Assembly (NCBI RefSeq): GCF_001577265.1
Contig: NZ_CP014517.1
Span: 4,190,501 to 4,254,500, forward strand
Origin: Variovorax sp. PAMC 28711
GTDB taxonomy: Bacteria; Pseudomonadota; Gammaproteobacteria; Burkholderiales; Burkholderiaceae_C
Length of the DNA stretch: 64,000 nt
Direction of reading: 5' to 3'
How positions within the stretch are numbered: position 1 is the stretch's first letter; each line of letters opens with the position of its first letter. Shown one piece after another: positions 23,233 through 32,259 of the stretch. Both the position numbers and the translations under genes were made by a program. Below the pieces are notes generated by a model that was given only the letters and a program-made list of their open reading frames with translations, had not been told where the DNA came from and did no database searches.

Positions 23233-23313
23233 ACTTATCACCCACTCGCAACAAAAATAGAATTCTGACAACGCCGGCCACCTTGAGCGCCGACTCTTTG
23301 AAAGCCATTGATC

Positions 23314-23964
23314 ATGAAGCTGCTCCACGTCGATTCCTCCATCCTGGGTGCCCACTCGGTGTCCCGCCTGCTCACCGCCGAAATCGTCGCCGCCTGGGTG
23401 GCCTCGCACCCGGACACGCAAGTCAAGCACCTCGACCTCGCCGTCAATGCGCCGGCGCATTTCGACGCGAATTCGATCGGCATCAAGACCGGCCTGCAGG
23501 CCGAGCCGACCGAAGCCCAGCGCCGCGAGAACGCCGTGTCCGAACAGCTGGTGACCCAGTTCCTCGCGGCCGACGTGCTGGTGATCGGCGCGCCGCTCTA
23601 CAACTTCAGCATTCCGACCCAGCTCAAGGCCTGGATCGACCGCCTGGCGCAAATGGGCCGCACCTTCAAGTACACCGACAAGGGCCCCGTCGGCCTGGCG
23701 GGCGGCAAAACGGTGATCGTGGCTTCCAGCCGCGGCGGCGTGTACTCGACCACCGACGGCGGCCAGGCCGCGGAACACCAGGAGAGCTACCTCAAGGTGG
23801 TGTTCGGATTCTTCGGCATCACCGACGTGCGCTTCGTGCGCGCCGAAGGACTGGCAATGGGCGACGCCGTGAAGGCCGCCGCACTGACGTCCGCCCGCTC
23901 GGACATCGACGTAGCGGTCGGCAAGGCCGCTGCGAATCAGGACAACGCCGCCATCGCTGCCTGA
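23314..23964 (+). CDS. azoR: FMN-dependent NADH azoreductase
   Basis: 216 residues from the ATG at 23314. The flavodoxin-like fold starts [40 protein letters not shown] and SSRGGVYS are standard AzoR elements for FMN binding. It reduces quinones and azo compounds with NADH by two electrons, protecting against quinone stress. An in-frame TTG 6 bp earlier is less likely. Divergent LysR control is probable. Confidence 0.93.
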   Translation: MKLLHVDSSILGAHSVSRLLTAEIVAAWVASHPDTQVKHLDLAVNAPAHFDANSIGIKTGLQAEPTEAQRRENAVSEQLVTQFLAADVLVIGAPLYNFSIPTQLKAWIDRLAQMGRTFKYTDKGPVGLAGGKTVIVASSRGGVYSTTDGGQAAEHQESYLKVVFGFFGITDVRFVRAEGLAMGDAVKAAALTSARSDIDVAVGKAAANQDNAAIAA

Positions 23965-23978
23965 GCGCGCAACGCGCC

Positions 23979-24014
23979 CATGCAAAAAGCCCGCTCGCGC
24001 GGGCTTTTTGCATG
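23979..24014. terminator. Bidirectional Rho-independent terminator
   Basis: A perfect 16-bp inverted repeat with loop TCGC contains GCCCGC/GCGGGC flanked by A-run and T-run, so it ends with a U-tract in both directions. It serves azoR from the left and the convergent FMN reductase gene from the right. Confidence 0.9.
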
Positions 24015-24027
24015 CGTCGATCGGCGC

Positions 24028-24582
24028 TCAGCCGTTGTGCGTCTTGACCCACGCAACGTATTTGTCGACCCAGGTCTGCAGGAACTTCTTCGTCGCTTCG
24101 TTGCCGATGTGGCCCTTGTCGTCGAACAGGTCGTCCTTGTTCTGGATGAAGGCTTCGGGCTGGCCGAGCGTGGGCACATCGAGGTAGGCCAGCACATTGC
24201 GCAGGTGCTGTTGCGCCAGCGCGGTGCCGATGGCGCCGACCGACACGCCGATCACGCCGGCCGGCTTGCCGCCCCACGCGCTCTGGCCGTACGGCCGCGA
24301 TGCGTGGTCGATGGCGTTCTTCAACACGCCGGGAAACGAGCGGTTGTATTCGGGCGTAATGAAGAGAAGCCCTTGCGCCGCGGAAATTTCGGTCTTCAGG
24401 CGCTTGACCGAAGCGGCCTGGTTGCCGTCGTCGTCCTGGTTGTAGAGCGGCAGATCGCCGATCTCCAGATGCTCGAACGTGAAGTCGGCGGGCGCCAGGT
24501 GCGCGAGCGCCAGTGCCAGCTTGCGGTTGAAGGAATCCTTGCGCAGGCTGCCGACGACGACGGCGATCTTGAATTGGCTCAT
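24028..24582 (-). CDS. NADPH-dependent FMN reductase (ChrR/YieF-like)
   Basis: 184 residues with flavin phosphate loop GSLRKDSFNRKLA and the family motif TPEYNRSFPGVLKNAIDH. Related proteins reduce quinones, chromate or azo dyes in the cytosol with NADPH. It converges with azoR, giving two flavin reductases side by side. Confidence 0.88.
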   Translation of the reverse strand: MSQFKIAVVVGSLRKDSFNRKLALALAHLAPADFTFEHLEIGDLPLYNQDDDGNQAASVKRLKTEISAAQGLLFITPEYNRSFPGVLKNAIDHASRPYGQSAWGGKPAGVIGVSVGAIGTALAQQHLRNVLAYLDVPTLGQPEAFIQNKDDLFDDKGHIGNEATKKFLQTWVDKYVAWVKTHNG

Positions 24583-24667
24583 GGGGGCTCCGATGAAAGT
24601 GAGGGACGGGGAACAGTAACAAAGACGCGCATGATCGACTTCCCCTTTCCAGATCAGGAGTCAGCAA

Positions 24668-25612
24668 ATGCGGTTTCTCGTGGTGGGTGCAGGCGCACTC
24701 GGTGGCTATTTCGGTGGACGGCTGATGGCCGCGCAACGCGACGTGACCTTCCTGTTGCGGCCCCGCCGCGCCGCGCAGCTCGAGCGCACCGGGCTGGTGA
24801 TCCGCAGCGCGATGGGCGACCTTCACCTGGCATCGCCGCCGCATGTACAGTCGGCCGGCCTCGACAAGCCCTACGACGTCGTCATCGTCGGCTGCAAGGC
24901 CTACGACCTCGCCGAGACGATGGAATCGTTCGCGGCGGCGGTCGGTCCGGAAACCGTCATCCTGCCGCTGCTCAACGGCATGCGCCACCTCGATCAACTG
25001 GCCGAGCGCTTCGGCAAGGAGAAGGTGCTGGGCGGCTATTGCATGATTTCGGCGGCGCTCGACGACGAAGGCGCCGTGCTTCACATGGGCGAGATGCACG
25101 GCCTGACCTTCGGTGAACTCGACGGCGCCGCATCGGTCCGCGTGGCCACCATCGCCGCGCAGTTCGAAGGCACCCGATGCGCCGCGACCGCCAGCAACAC
25201 GATCCTCCAGGAGATGTGGGAGAAGTGGGTGTTCATCGCCTCGTTGGCGAGCCTCACGAGCCTGATGCGCGCCACCGTCGGCGACATCGTCGAGGCGGGC
25301 GGGCAAGACGTCGCACTGGCGCTGTTCGCCGAATGCAGTGCCATCGCTGCGCACCATGGCTTTGCGCCGCGTCCGCCGGCCGTGGAGCGTGGCCGCACCC
25401 TCCTCACGACCGCTGGATTGCCGCTCACTGCCTCGATGTACAAGGACATCGCGCGGGGCGCGGCCGTGGAAGCGGATCACATCGTCGGCGACCTGCTTGC
25501 GCGGGCCTCGACCGACGCCGCTGGTGGGGCGGTGCCCGCCGTGCTGCGCACCGCCTACGTCCACCTGAAGGCGTACGAAGCGCAGCGCGCACGCCGCGCC
25601 GCTATGGCCTGA
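24668..25612 (+). CDS. 2-dehydropantoate 2-reductase (ketopantoate reductase family)
   Basis: 314 residues. The N-terminal Rossmann loop is GAGALGGYFGGRL; the catalytic Lys/Asn/Glu region is recognisable around NTILQEMWEKWVFIASLA and the C-terminal helical domain around AVEADHIVGDLL. PanE/ApbA reduces ketopantoate to pantoate with NADPH in coenzyme A synthesis, but the family has many paralogues, so the physiological substrate is not certain. RBS AGGAGT precedes the ATG. Confidence 0.85.
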   Translation: MRFLVVGAGALGGYFGGRLMAAQRDVTFLLRPRRAAQLERTGLVIRSAMGDLHLASPPHVQSAGLDKPYDVVIVGCKAYDLAETMESFAAAVGPETVILPLLNGMRHLDQLAERFGKEKVLGGYCMISAALDDEGAVLHMGEMHGLTFGELDGAASVRVATIAAQFEGTRCAATASNTILQEMWEKWVFIASLASLTSLMRATVGDIVEAGGQDVALALFAECSAIAAHHGFAPRPPAVERGRTLLTTAGLPLTASMYKDIARGAAVEADHIVGDLLARASTDAAGGAVPAVLRTAYVHLKAYEAQRARRAAMA

Positions 25613-26924
25613 GGACCGTCTCGCCCTTCAGCGCGCCCACGTCGCGGATGGCGATGCTGTGCCGCTTCCATCCGGCCCAGGTGCGCTTGAAGTTGATCAG
25701 CGAGACGAAGTAATAGACCGCCTTGAACATGAAGAGCGAGCGCCGGTAGCCCGGCGCCGGGTCGGCATCGGCGGCCAGCAACGACATCAACCCCTGCTTG
25801 GCATTGAAGATGTTTTGCGGGTGCATGAACATGTCGCGAATCGTCGGGTTCGTGACCCGATAGATGAACCACGAATAGTCGCGCGGGCCGTCGCGCATCT
25901 TCTTTTCGACGGCCTGCCGCGCCGCACGCAGCTCGGCCGGCCGGTCGAGTGCCGTCTCGACCATCGCGGCACCGTCGAATGCGTTCTGCATCGCCAGGTA
26001 CACGCCCGACGAGAACATCGGGTCGATGAAGGTGTAAGCGTCGCCCAGCATGAGATAGCGGTCGCCGGTCGCGTGCGTGCTGGAATAGGCGAAGTTGCCG
26101 GTGGCGTGCACCGCGTCGTCGACCAGCGTCGCGCCTTTCAGGCGGTCGTTCAGCTCGGGGCACATCGCGATGGTGTCGAAGAAGTAGTCCTTCAACGGCT
26201 TGTCGCGGGCCTTGAGGTAATAGGCCCAGCACACAGCGCCGACACTGGTGGTGCCGTCGGCCAGCGGAATGAACCAGAACCAGCCGTGCTCGAACCAGCA
26301 GATGCTGATGTTGCCTTCACGCTTGCCCTCGAGCCGCCGCGCATCGCGGAAGTGGCCGAACAGCGCGGTGCTGTTGTGCCGGGGGTTCTTCTTCTTGCTC
26401 TTGAATTTGTTGGCAAGCACGGTGTCGCGCCCGCTCGCATCGACCACGAAGCGCGCGCGCCAGGTGCGCGTGGCGCCGTCGTCGAGCACCGCCCGCACGG
26501 TGGCGCCGTGGTCGTCGAAATCGACCTGGCTCACGCGTGCACCTTCGATGGCGGTCGCGCCCTTCGTGGCGGCATTGCGGAACAGCAGCTCGTCGAGGTC
26601 GGAGCGGCGCACCTGCCAGGCCGAATCCTTCGACGGGTCCCAGCCCTCCGAGAAATCGACGTAGCTGCAGTAGTCGAGGTCGGGCGGCACGAATTCGATG
26701 CCGTACTTGGGCATGCCGATCTTGTCGACCTGGTCGCGCACGCCGAGCTTTTCGAAGAGTTCCACATTGCCCGGGAGCAACGATTCGCCGATGTGGAAGC
26801 GCGGGTGATGCGCCTTTTCGAGCAGCACCACGCTGCGTCCCTGTGCCGCCAGCAAGGCCGAAATGGTCGAGCCCGCCGGCCCGCCGCCGACCACCAGAAC
26901 GTCGCACGTGTCCAAAGCCTCCAT
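25602..26924 (-). CDS. Flavin-dependent halogenase-like FAD oxidoreductase
   Basis: 440 residues from the ATG at 26924 (a TTG at 26933 is also in frame). GGGPAGST near residue 13 binds FAD; FHIGESLLPGN and GDAYTFIDPMFSSGV are conserved in the halogenase/geranylgeranyl-reductase superfamily. WFWFIPLADG matches the WxWxIP motif that keeps flavin-dependent halogenases from acting as monooxygenases. Lys and Glu catalytic positions were not verified. No biosynthetic cluster is adjacent, so the substrate is unknown. The gene follows the DsbA-like gene with almost no gap and its 3' end overlaps convergent panE by 11 bp. Confidence 0.8.
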   Translation of the reverse strand: MEALDTCDVLVVGGGPAGSTISALLAAQGRSVVLLEKAHHPRFHIGESLLPGNVELFEKLGVRDQVDKIGMPKYGIEFVPPDLDYCSYVDFSEGWDPSKDSAWQVRRSDLDELLFRNAATKGATAIEGARVSQVDFDDHGATVRAVLDDGATRTWRARFVVDASGRDTVLANKFKSKKKNPRHNSTALFGHFRDARRLEGKREGNISICWFEHGWFWFIPLADGTTSVGAVCWAYYLKARDKPLKDYFFDTIAMCPELNDRLKGATLVDDAVHATGNFAYSSTHATGDRYLMLGDAYTFIDPMFSSGVYLAMQNAFDGAAMVETALDRPAELRAARQAVEKKMRDGPRDYSWFIYRVTNPTIRDMFMHPQNIFNAKQGLMSLLAADADPAPGYRRSLFMFKAVYYFVSLINFKRTWAGWKRHSIAIRDVGALKGETVLRP

Positions 26925-26929
26925 TGCGC

Positions 26930-27490
26930 TCAACCTTCCAAAAGTGCCTTGTCGATGGCCTGGTGCAGGTGCTCCAGGCCGAACGACACGTCACAAAAAA
27001 CACCGTTCACGTAGAAGCTCGGCGTCGCCCGCACATGCAACGCGGTCGCGCCCTGCATCTGTTCCTGCACGCGTTGCAGGTAGACGTGATCGCGCATCTC
27101 GTTCTCGTAGCGCGCCATGTCCAGACCGAGGTCTTGCGCGTACTGCTTCAGGTGCTTCTCGTCCAGGTGCTGCTGGTTGTCGAACAGCTTGTCGTGGTAC
27201 GGCCAGAACTTGCCTTGTGCGCCCGCGGCCTCAGACGCTTCGGCCGCCAGCTCGGCGCGCGGATGCACTTCGCGCAGCGGAAAGTGGCGGAACACGAAGC
27301 GCACCTGCGGCCCGAAATGCGCCAGCACGATCTTCAGCGCGGCATGCGCCTGCCCGCAGGACGGGCACTCGAAGTCGCCGTATTCGACGAGCGTCACCTT
27401 CGCCTTCGCGGTGCCGTGGATGTGATCGGTCGCGCTGTCGGGCGCGAGCAGCAGATGGGGAGGAATCGATGAGGAGGTCATGGTTGCCAT
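26930..27490 (-). CDS. DsbA-family (thioredoxin_4) disulfide oxidoreductase
   Basis: 186 residues with active site ECPSCGQ and cis-proline segment RATPSFYVNG. There is no signal peptide, so it is probably cytosolic, like DsbA-fold proteins that act with organic or metal substrates. Met at 27490 or 27481 could both be the start. It lies 19 bp downstream of the serine acetyltransferase gene and runs directly into the halogenase-like gene, so the three genes probably form an operon. Confidence 0.85.
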   Translation of the reverse strand: MATMTSSSIPPHLLLAPDSATDHIHGTAKAKVTLVEYGDFECPSCGQAHAALKIVLAHFGPQVRFVFRHFPLREVHPRAELAAEASEAAGAQGKFWPYHDKLFDNQQHLDEKHLKQYAQDLGLDMARYENEMRDHVYLQRVQEQMQGATALHVRATPSFYVNGVFCDVSFGLEHLHQAIDKALLEG

Positions 27491-27509
27491 TGTGGACTTT
27501 TGCGGCTTC

Positions 27510-28415
27510 TCAACAAGGCGATTGCGGCTGCAGGCTGGCCTGCGTCACGCTGGCGCCCGCCGGCACGTGGTCGGTGACCCAGACGTTGCCGCCGATGGTC
27601 GCCGCCTTGCCGATGGTGACGCGCCCGAGGATGGTGGCGCCGGCGTAGATCACGACGTCGTCCTCCACCACCGGATGGCGCGGCATGCCCTTTTGCAGGT
27701 TGCCTTCGGCGTCCGTCGGAAAGCGCTTGGCGCCCAGCGTGACGGCCTGGTACACCCGCACCCGCTTGCCGATGACGGCGGTTTCGCCGATGACGACACC
27801 TGTCCCATGGTCGATGAAGAAGCCCGCGTCGATCTGCGCCCCGGGGTGGATATCGATGCCGGTCTGGCTGTGCGCCGCCTCGGCCACGATGCGCGCCAGC
27901 AGCGGCAAGCCGAGCCGATAGAGGCAATGCGCCAACCGGTGGTGAATCATGGCGAGCACGCCGGGATAGCAGAGCAGCACTTCGTCCACGCTGCGCGCCG
28001 CCGGATCGCCCTGGTAGGCCGCGAGCACGTCGCCATCGAGCAGCCGGCGGATGCCAGGGAGCGCGAGGCCGAATTCGCGAACCGCCGCCGTGGCCTGAAG
28101 ATCGACCGCCGCCTCGTCGCGCGGCTGGTGCCGGGCGACGTAGTGCAGTTCCAGCGTTGCCTGCACGCGCAGCGACTGCAGCGCCGAGTCGAGCGTGTGC
28201 CCGACATAGAAATCCTCGCTCTCGTGCCGCAGGTCCGGCGGGCCGAGCCGCATCGGAAAGAGCGCGCCCTTGAGCGACTCCACCACCTGGGTCATGGCGT
28301 CGCGCGAGGGAAATTCACGACCGCCCGGATCGCGCGCGCGCCGCTGCGAATCACGCCATTCATCGCGCACCTGGTGCAACTGCTGCACGATGTCGCTGAC
28401 TTCGAATTGAGACAT
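27510..28415 (-). CDS. epsC: Serine O-acetyltransferase (EpsC type)
   Basis: 301 residues. The C-terminal half is a left-handed beta-helix with hexapeptide turns (IHPGAQIDAGFFIDHGTGVVIGETAVIG) and the active-site His (IDHGTG). It makes O-acetylserine, the acceptor for sulfide in cysteine synthesis, complementing the sulfate reduction genes at 44.7-49.8 kb. The N-terminal helical domain is the longer EpsC kind rather than E. coli CysE. Confidence 0.88.
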   Translation of the reverse strand: MSQFEVSDIVQQLHQVRDEWRDSQRRARDPGGREFPSRDAMTQVVESLKGALFPMRLGPPDLRHESEDFYVGHTLDSALQSLRVQATLELHYVARHQPRDEAAVDLQATAAVREFGLALPGIRRLLDGDVLAAYQGDPAARSVDEVLLCYPGVLAMIHHRLAHCLYRLGLPLLARIVAEAAHSQTGIDIHPGAQIDAGFFIDHGTGVVIGETAVIGKRVRVYQAVTLGAKRFPTDAEGNLQKGMPRHPVVEDDVVIYAGATILGRVTIGKAATIGGNVWVTDHVPAGASVTQASLQPQSPC

Positions 28416-28488
28416 TGAAAAGTCCTCCAGCCGCCTATTGTTGCGGCTTCGGGCCGAACGCGCAGCGGCTGCAGCGTCGGCAGTGCCG

Positions 28489-29688
28489 CTACTTCGAGCG
28501 GAAGACGATTTCCTTCATGCGCGCGAGCTTGGGCGAAACGACCGGCACCGTCAGCATCGTGCTCGCCACGGCCATCAGCAACAAGGCGGTGAAGGCCTCG
28601 TTCGTGATGATCGCCTTGTCGAGCAGCACGTTGGAAAAGATGATCATGATGAGGGCCTTGGTCTGCAACAGCCAGCCGATGAGAGAGCCCTCGCCGGGCT
28701 GCCAGCGAAGGATCTTGCCCGCGATGTGCGTACCGATCAGCTTGCCGCTGACCGAAGCCACCAGCAGCACGGCCGCCACCACGAACACCGCGCCGCCGCC
28801 CACCTGCCAGTTGGTGCGCAGGCCGGTGCTCAAGAAGAACACCGGCATCATCACCAGCAGCACGTTGTGGCGCAGCCAGTCCATCTGCTTCTGGTCGAAC
28901 CAGTCCGAATCCATGACCGCGCCCGCGATGAAGGCACCGACCATGTAGTGCAGGCCGCACCAGTCGGCACCGAGCCCGCACGCGGCGAGCCAGATCAGCC
29001 CGGCGTACCAGCGGTCTTTTTCGGGGATACGCACCATGAGCCAGCGAAACGCGGCGCTCGCGAGCGCGAAGACGACCAGGAACCCGGCCTGCTTGCCCAC
29101 GCGCTCCCAGTCCATCAGGATCAGTGTGAGCACACCCCAGATCGCGATGTCGTCCACGCTCGCATAACGCAGGATGCGCTGGCCGATCGGCTGCCGCAGG
29201 ATCTGGATCTTCTCCATCAGCAGGATCAGGATCGGCAAGGCCGTGACCGCGCACGCCATGCCGATGCCCAGCACGAACTGCCAGGTCAGCGCCTTGGGGC
29301 CGATCCAGCCCGGATACATCAGCATGCCGACCGCCGCGACACTGCCGAAGAGCAGCGGCACACCGAGCGCCAGGCCGGCCGTCACGCCACTTTCGTAGCG
29401 ATGTTCCCAGGCCTTTTTCAGATCGAGCTCGATGCCGGCGATCCACACGAACAACATCACGGCCCACTGTGCGATCGCGTTGAGCGACTGGATCACCGGC
29501 GCGTTGAACACGAACTTGTAGTAGTCGGGAAACAGCGCGCCGAGCACGCCCGGCCCGAGCAGGATGCCCGTGATGATCTGCACCACCACCAAGGGCGCGA
29601 AGTACTCCGTGCGACCGAGCCGCCAGATGAGGTACGGCGCGGTGAAGATGATCAGCATCGCGATCAGGAATATCTCGGAGGTGCTCAT
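28489..29688 (-). CDS. Cation/proton antiporter, CPA2-like
   Basis: 399 residues with about 11-12 hydrophobic helices. GILLGPGVLG near the N-terminus and the paired acidic region YASVDDIAIWGVL in the middle match monovalent cation:proton antiporters. There is no C-terminal TrkA-N domain. The cation cannot be predicted. Confidence 0.85.
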   Translation of the reverse strand: MSTSEIFLIAMLIIFTAPYLIWRLGRTEYFAPLVVVQIITGILLGPGVLGALFPDYYKFVFNAPVIQSLNAIAQWAVMLFVWIAGIELDLKKAWEHRYESGVTAGLALGVPLLFGSVAAVGMLMYPGWIGPKALTWQFVLGIGMACAVTALPILILLMEKIQILRQPIGQRILRYASVDDIAIWGVLTLILMDWERVGKQAGFLVVFALASAAFRWLMVRIPEKDRWYAGLIWLAACGLGADWCGLHYMVGAFIAGAVMDSDWFDQKQMDWLRHNVLLVMMPVFFLSTGLRTNWQVGGGAVFVVAAVLLVASVSGKLIGTHIAGKILRWQPGEGSLIGWLLQTKALIMIIFSNVLLDKAIITNEAFTALLLMAVASTMLTVPVVSPKLARMKEIVFRSK

Positions 29689-29807
29689 GGGCGGTGAAAG
29701 ATCTGAAATTGGAATCGCCGTATTTTCAGCGAGCCGAGACGCTCGACCGGCAAGCGGCTAACCTCTCCATCGCCTGCCCTCATCCGACCTGAAGCGAGTT
29801 GCTGCCC

Positions 29808-30476
29808 ATGATCGTTCTCTACCACTGCGTCAGTGCCCGCTCGTTCCGTCCGCTATGGATGCTGGAAGAGCTCGACACCCCGTACGAGCTCAGGATGCTT
29901 CCATTTCCGCCACGGGTTCTGGATCGGTCTTACCTTGCGATCAATCCCCTGGGGACCATTCCCCTGCTCATCGACGGGTCGACGCGCATGACCGAATCCG
30001 CAGCCATCTGCCAGTACCTCTGCGCGTTGAAGACGCCCACGTCGTTCCAGATCGAAGCCGGCGAGGAGCACTTCGGCGCCTACCTCAATCACCTGCATTT
30101 CGGCGAGGCAACGCTCACGTTTCCCCAGACCCTTGTGCTCCGGTACGCGCACTTCGAGCCCGAGCATTTGAAGCAGCCGGCCGTTGCCAACGACTACGCC
30201 AAATGGTTTCTGGCCAGGTTACGAACGCTGGAGCCCCACCTCTCACAACACGCCTACCTTTGTGCCGACCGCTTCACCGCAGCCGACGTGTCCGTCGGGT
30301 ACGCCCTGATGCTGGCCGACTACCTGGGGATGGCGCCTCGATTCACGCCTGCGGTCGCGGCGTACTGGGGGCGACTCAGGGAGCGCGAGGGCTTTCGCCG
30401 CGCACTGAACGCGCAGGAACAGGCCGCGCTGCTGCAGAACGTTGCGACGACCCCCTCGCCGACTTTGACGGCTTAG
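29808..30476 (+). CDS. Glutathione S-transferase family protein
   Basis: 222 residues from the ATG at 29808. The N-terminal thioredoxin-like domain has the glutathione site NPLGTIPLLI and TESAAICQYL; the C-terminal helical domain contains DRFTAADVSVGYAL. Substrate unknown. It is likely cytosolic. Confidence 0.88.
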   Translation: MIVLYHCVSARSFRPLWMLEELDTPYELRMLPFPPRVLDRSYLAINPLGTIPLLIDGSTRMTESAAICQYLCALKTPTSFQIEAGEEHFGAYLNHLHFGEATLTFPQTLVLRYAHFEPEHLKQPAVANDYAKWFLARLRTLEPHLSQHAYLCADRFTAADVSVGYALMLADYLGMAPRFTPAVAAYWGRLREREGFRRALNAQEQAALLQNVATTPSPTLTA

Positions 30477-30548
30477 CGTCTTCGGCGTAGGCGGGGACCA
30501 GGCGCCACAGAAAATCACGCCCTTTGTCTCGTTCTTCGAAGGCTCCGA

Positions 30549-30722
30549 ATGCGCGTCGCTCCCCTCCTCCAACTGGCGCTGGCGCTCGTCTGCGCCGCAG
30601 CCGTCCCAGCGGTGAACGCGCAGACCTACCCCGCCCGCCCCGTGCACATCACGGTCGCGAACACGCGGGGCAGTTCACCCGATTTTTTGGTGCAAGCGGA
30701 TCACTTCTGCTTGTTGGTGTAG
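30549..30722 (+). pseudogene. Truncated start of a Bug/TctC-type solute-binding receptor gene
   Basis: A 57-codon frame begins with a clean signal peptide (cleavage near VNA/QTYP) followed by YPARPVHITVANTRGSSPD, which resembles the start of Bug/TctC receptors (YPxRPIxxxVPxxxGGxxD). It should continue for about 320 residues but instead runs antisense into the 3' end of the second sulfate-binding gene and stops. It is a remnant cut by a deletion or rearrangement at about 30690. Confidence 0.6.
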
Positions 30723-31747
30723 ATCTGGTCGAAGGTGCCGCCATCGGCGAAATGCGCCTTGTCGGCCTTCGCCCAGCCGCCGAACGCCTGGTCGATGGTG
30801 ACCAGCGTCAGTTTGGGGAACTGCTTGTCGTACTTGGCCTTCGCCTTGTCGCCGGTCGGGCGGTAGAAGTTGCGCCCGGCGATGTCCTGGCCTTCGTCCG
30901 AATAGAGGTACTTGAGGTATTCCTCGGCCACGGCGCGGGTGCCCTTCTTGTCGACCACCTTGTCGACCACGGCCACGCTGGGCTCGGCCAGGATGCTGAT
31001 CGACGGCGCGACGATTTCGAACTTCTCGGGGCCGAATTCTTTCAGCGCGAGGGAGGCCTCGTTTTCCCAGGCCAGCAGCACGTCGCCCACGCCGCGTTGC
31101 ACGAAGGTGATCGTGCTGCCGCGCGCGCCGGTGTCGAGCACCGGCACGTTCTTGAAGAGATTGCCGACGAATTCCTGCGCCTTGGCATCGCTGCCGTACT
31201 TGCGCTTGGCGAATTCCCACGCCGCGAGGTAGTTCCAGCGTGCACCGCCCGAGGTCTTCGGGTTGGGGGTGATGACCTGCACGCCCGGCTTCACCAGATC
31301 GTCCCAGTCCTTCAGGCCCTTGGGATTGCCCTTCTTCACGAGGAAGACGATGGTCGACGTGTAGGGCGCCGAGTTGTGCGGCAGGCGCTTTTGCCAGTCG
31401 GCCTTGACGAGGCCGCCGTGCGTCACCAGCGCATCGATGTCGCCGCCGAGGGCCAGCGTGGCCACGTCGGAATCGATGCCGTCGATGATCGAGCGGGCCT
31501 GCTTGCCCGAACCGCCATGCGACTGCTTCACGGTGACGTCCTGGCCGGTCTTGCCCTTCCAGTAGGCAGCAAACGCCTTGTTGTAGTCGACGTAGAGCTC
31601 GCGCGTCGGGTCGTACGACACGTTGAGCAGCGTGACCGGCGCCGCGCCCTGCGCGAAGGCCGGGAACGACGCCATGGTCGTCAGGGCCATGGCGCTGGCG
31701 ATGCTGGCAGCGAGGGAAAGCTTGATAAAGTCGCGGCGAAGGCTCAT
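30701..31747 (-). CDS. Second periplasmic sulfate-binding protein (orphan)
   Basis: 348 residues from the ATG at 31747. Family landmarks are [35 protein letters not shown] and [18 protein letters not shown]. The signal peptide begins [14 protein letters not shown], which has the Tat pattern RRxFxK, unlike the Sec signal of the sbp in the transporter operon. No permease or ATPase is adjacent, so it probably uses the CysTWA complex. Its 3' end overlaps the Bug remnant. Confidence 0.9.
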   Translation of the reverse strand: MSLRRDFIKLSLAASIASAMALTTMASFPAFAQGAAPVTLLNVSYDPTRELYVDYNKAFAAYWKGKTGQDVTVKQSHGGSGKQARSIIDGIDSDVATLALGGDIDALVTHGGLVKADWQKRLPHNSAPYTSTIVFLVKKGNPKGLKDWDDLVKPGVQVITPNPKTSGGARWNYLAAWEFAKRKYGSDAKAQEFVGNLFKNVPVLDTGARGSTITFVQRGVGDVLLAWENEASLALKEFGPEKFEIVAPSISILAEPSVAVVDKVVDKKGTRAVAEEYLKYLYSDEGQDIAGRNFYRPTGDKAKAKYDKQFPKLTLVTIDQAFGGWAKADKAHFADGGTFDQIYTNKQK

Positions 31748-31883
31748 GGTGTTCTGCTCAAAATGCATATCAATGAAGCCGCCGATTCTGAATTCGGCAT
31801 ATTGAAACTGGAACAACCGAGTTGTCAGTTCTAAATAGCGAAATCAACTAAGACACCCCCTCGACATCAAAGGCAGGCATCCA

Positions 31884-32153
31884 ATGGCTCGTATGGTTCA
31901 GTGCGTCAAGCTCGGCAAGGAAGCCGAAGGCCTCGACTTCCCGCCCTATCCCGGCGATCTCGGCAAGCGCCTGTGGGAAAGCGTCAGCAAGGAAGCCTGG
32001 GCCGAATGGCTCAAGCAACAGACCATGCTGGTGAACGAAAACCGGCTGAACCTGGCGGATCTGCGCGCGCGGGAGTACCTGAAGCGCCAGATGGAAAAGC
32101 ACTTCTTCGGCGACGGCGCCGACGCGGTGCAGGGCTACGTCCCGCCGACCTGA
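31884..32153 (+). CDS. yggX: Fe(2+)-trafficking / oxidative damage protection protein
   Basis: 89 residues, the usual YggX length. [21 protein letters not shown] at the N-terminus contains the conserved Cys, and the rest ([19 protein letters not shown]) is characteristic. It helps maintain labile iron and protects Fe-S clusters, fitting a neighbourhood rich in Fe-S and redox genes. Confidence 0.95.
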   Translation: MARMVQCVKLGKEAEGLDFPPYPGDLGKRLWESVSKEAWAEWLKQQTMLVNENRLNLADLRAREYLKRQMEKHFFGDGADAVQGYVPPT

Positions 32154-32156
32154 GCT

Positions 32157-32254
32157 CACCCCCAGTCTTCGCGCACTTCGTGTCGCTTCGCCAACCCCCT
32201 CGCCGGGGGCAACACCAGCAGCCCGGCAAAGCCGGTTCTGCGGTGTTCCTGGAA
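32157..32254 (+). repeat. 98-bp dispersed intergenic repeat, copy 1
   Basis: 94 of 98 bases match the copy at 50162-50259. It contains CCCCCTCGCCGGGGG and an AACACC...GGTGTT inverted repeat enclosing CCGGC-AAA-GCCGG, so the RNA can fold into nested stems. Both copies start a few bases after a stop codon and end a few bases before the next ATG on the same strand, here yggX to mnmC. Confidence 0.9.
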
Positions 32255-32259
32255 AAGTC

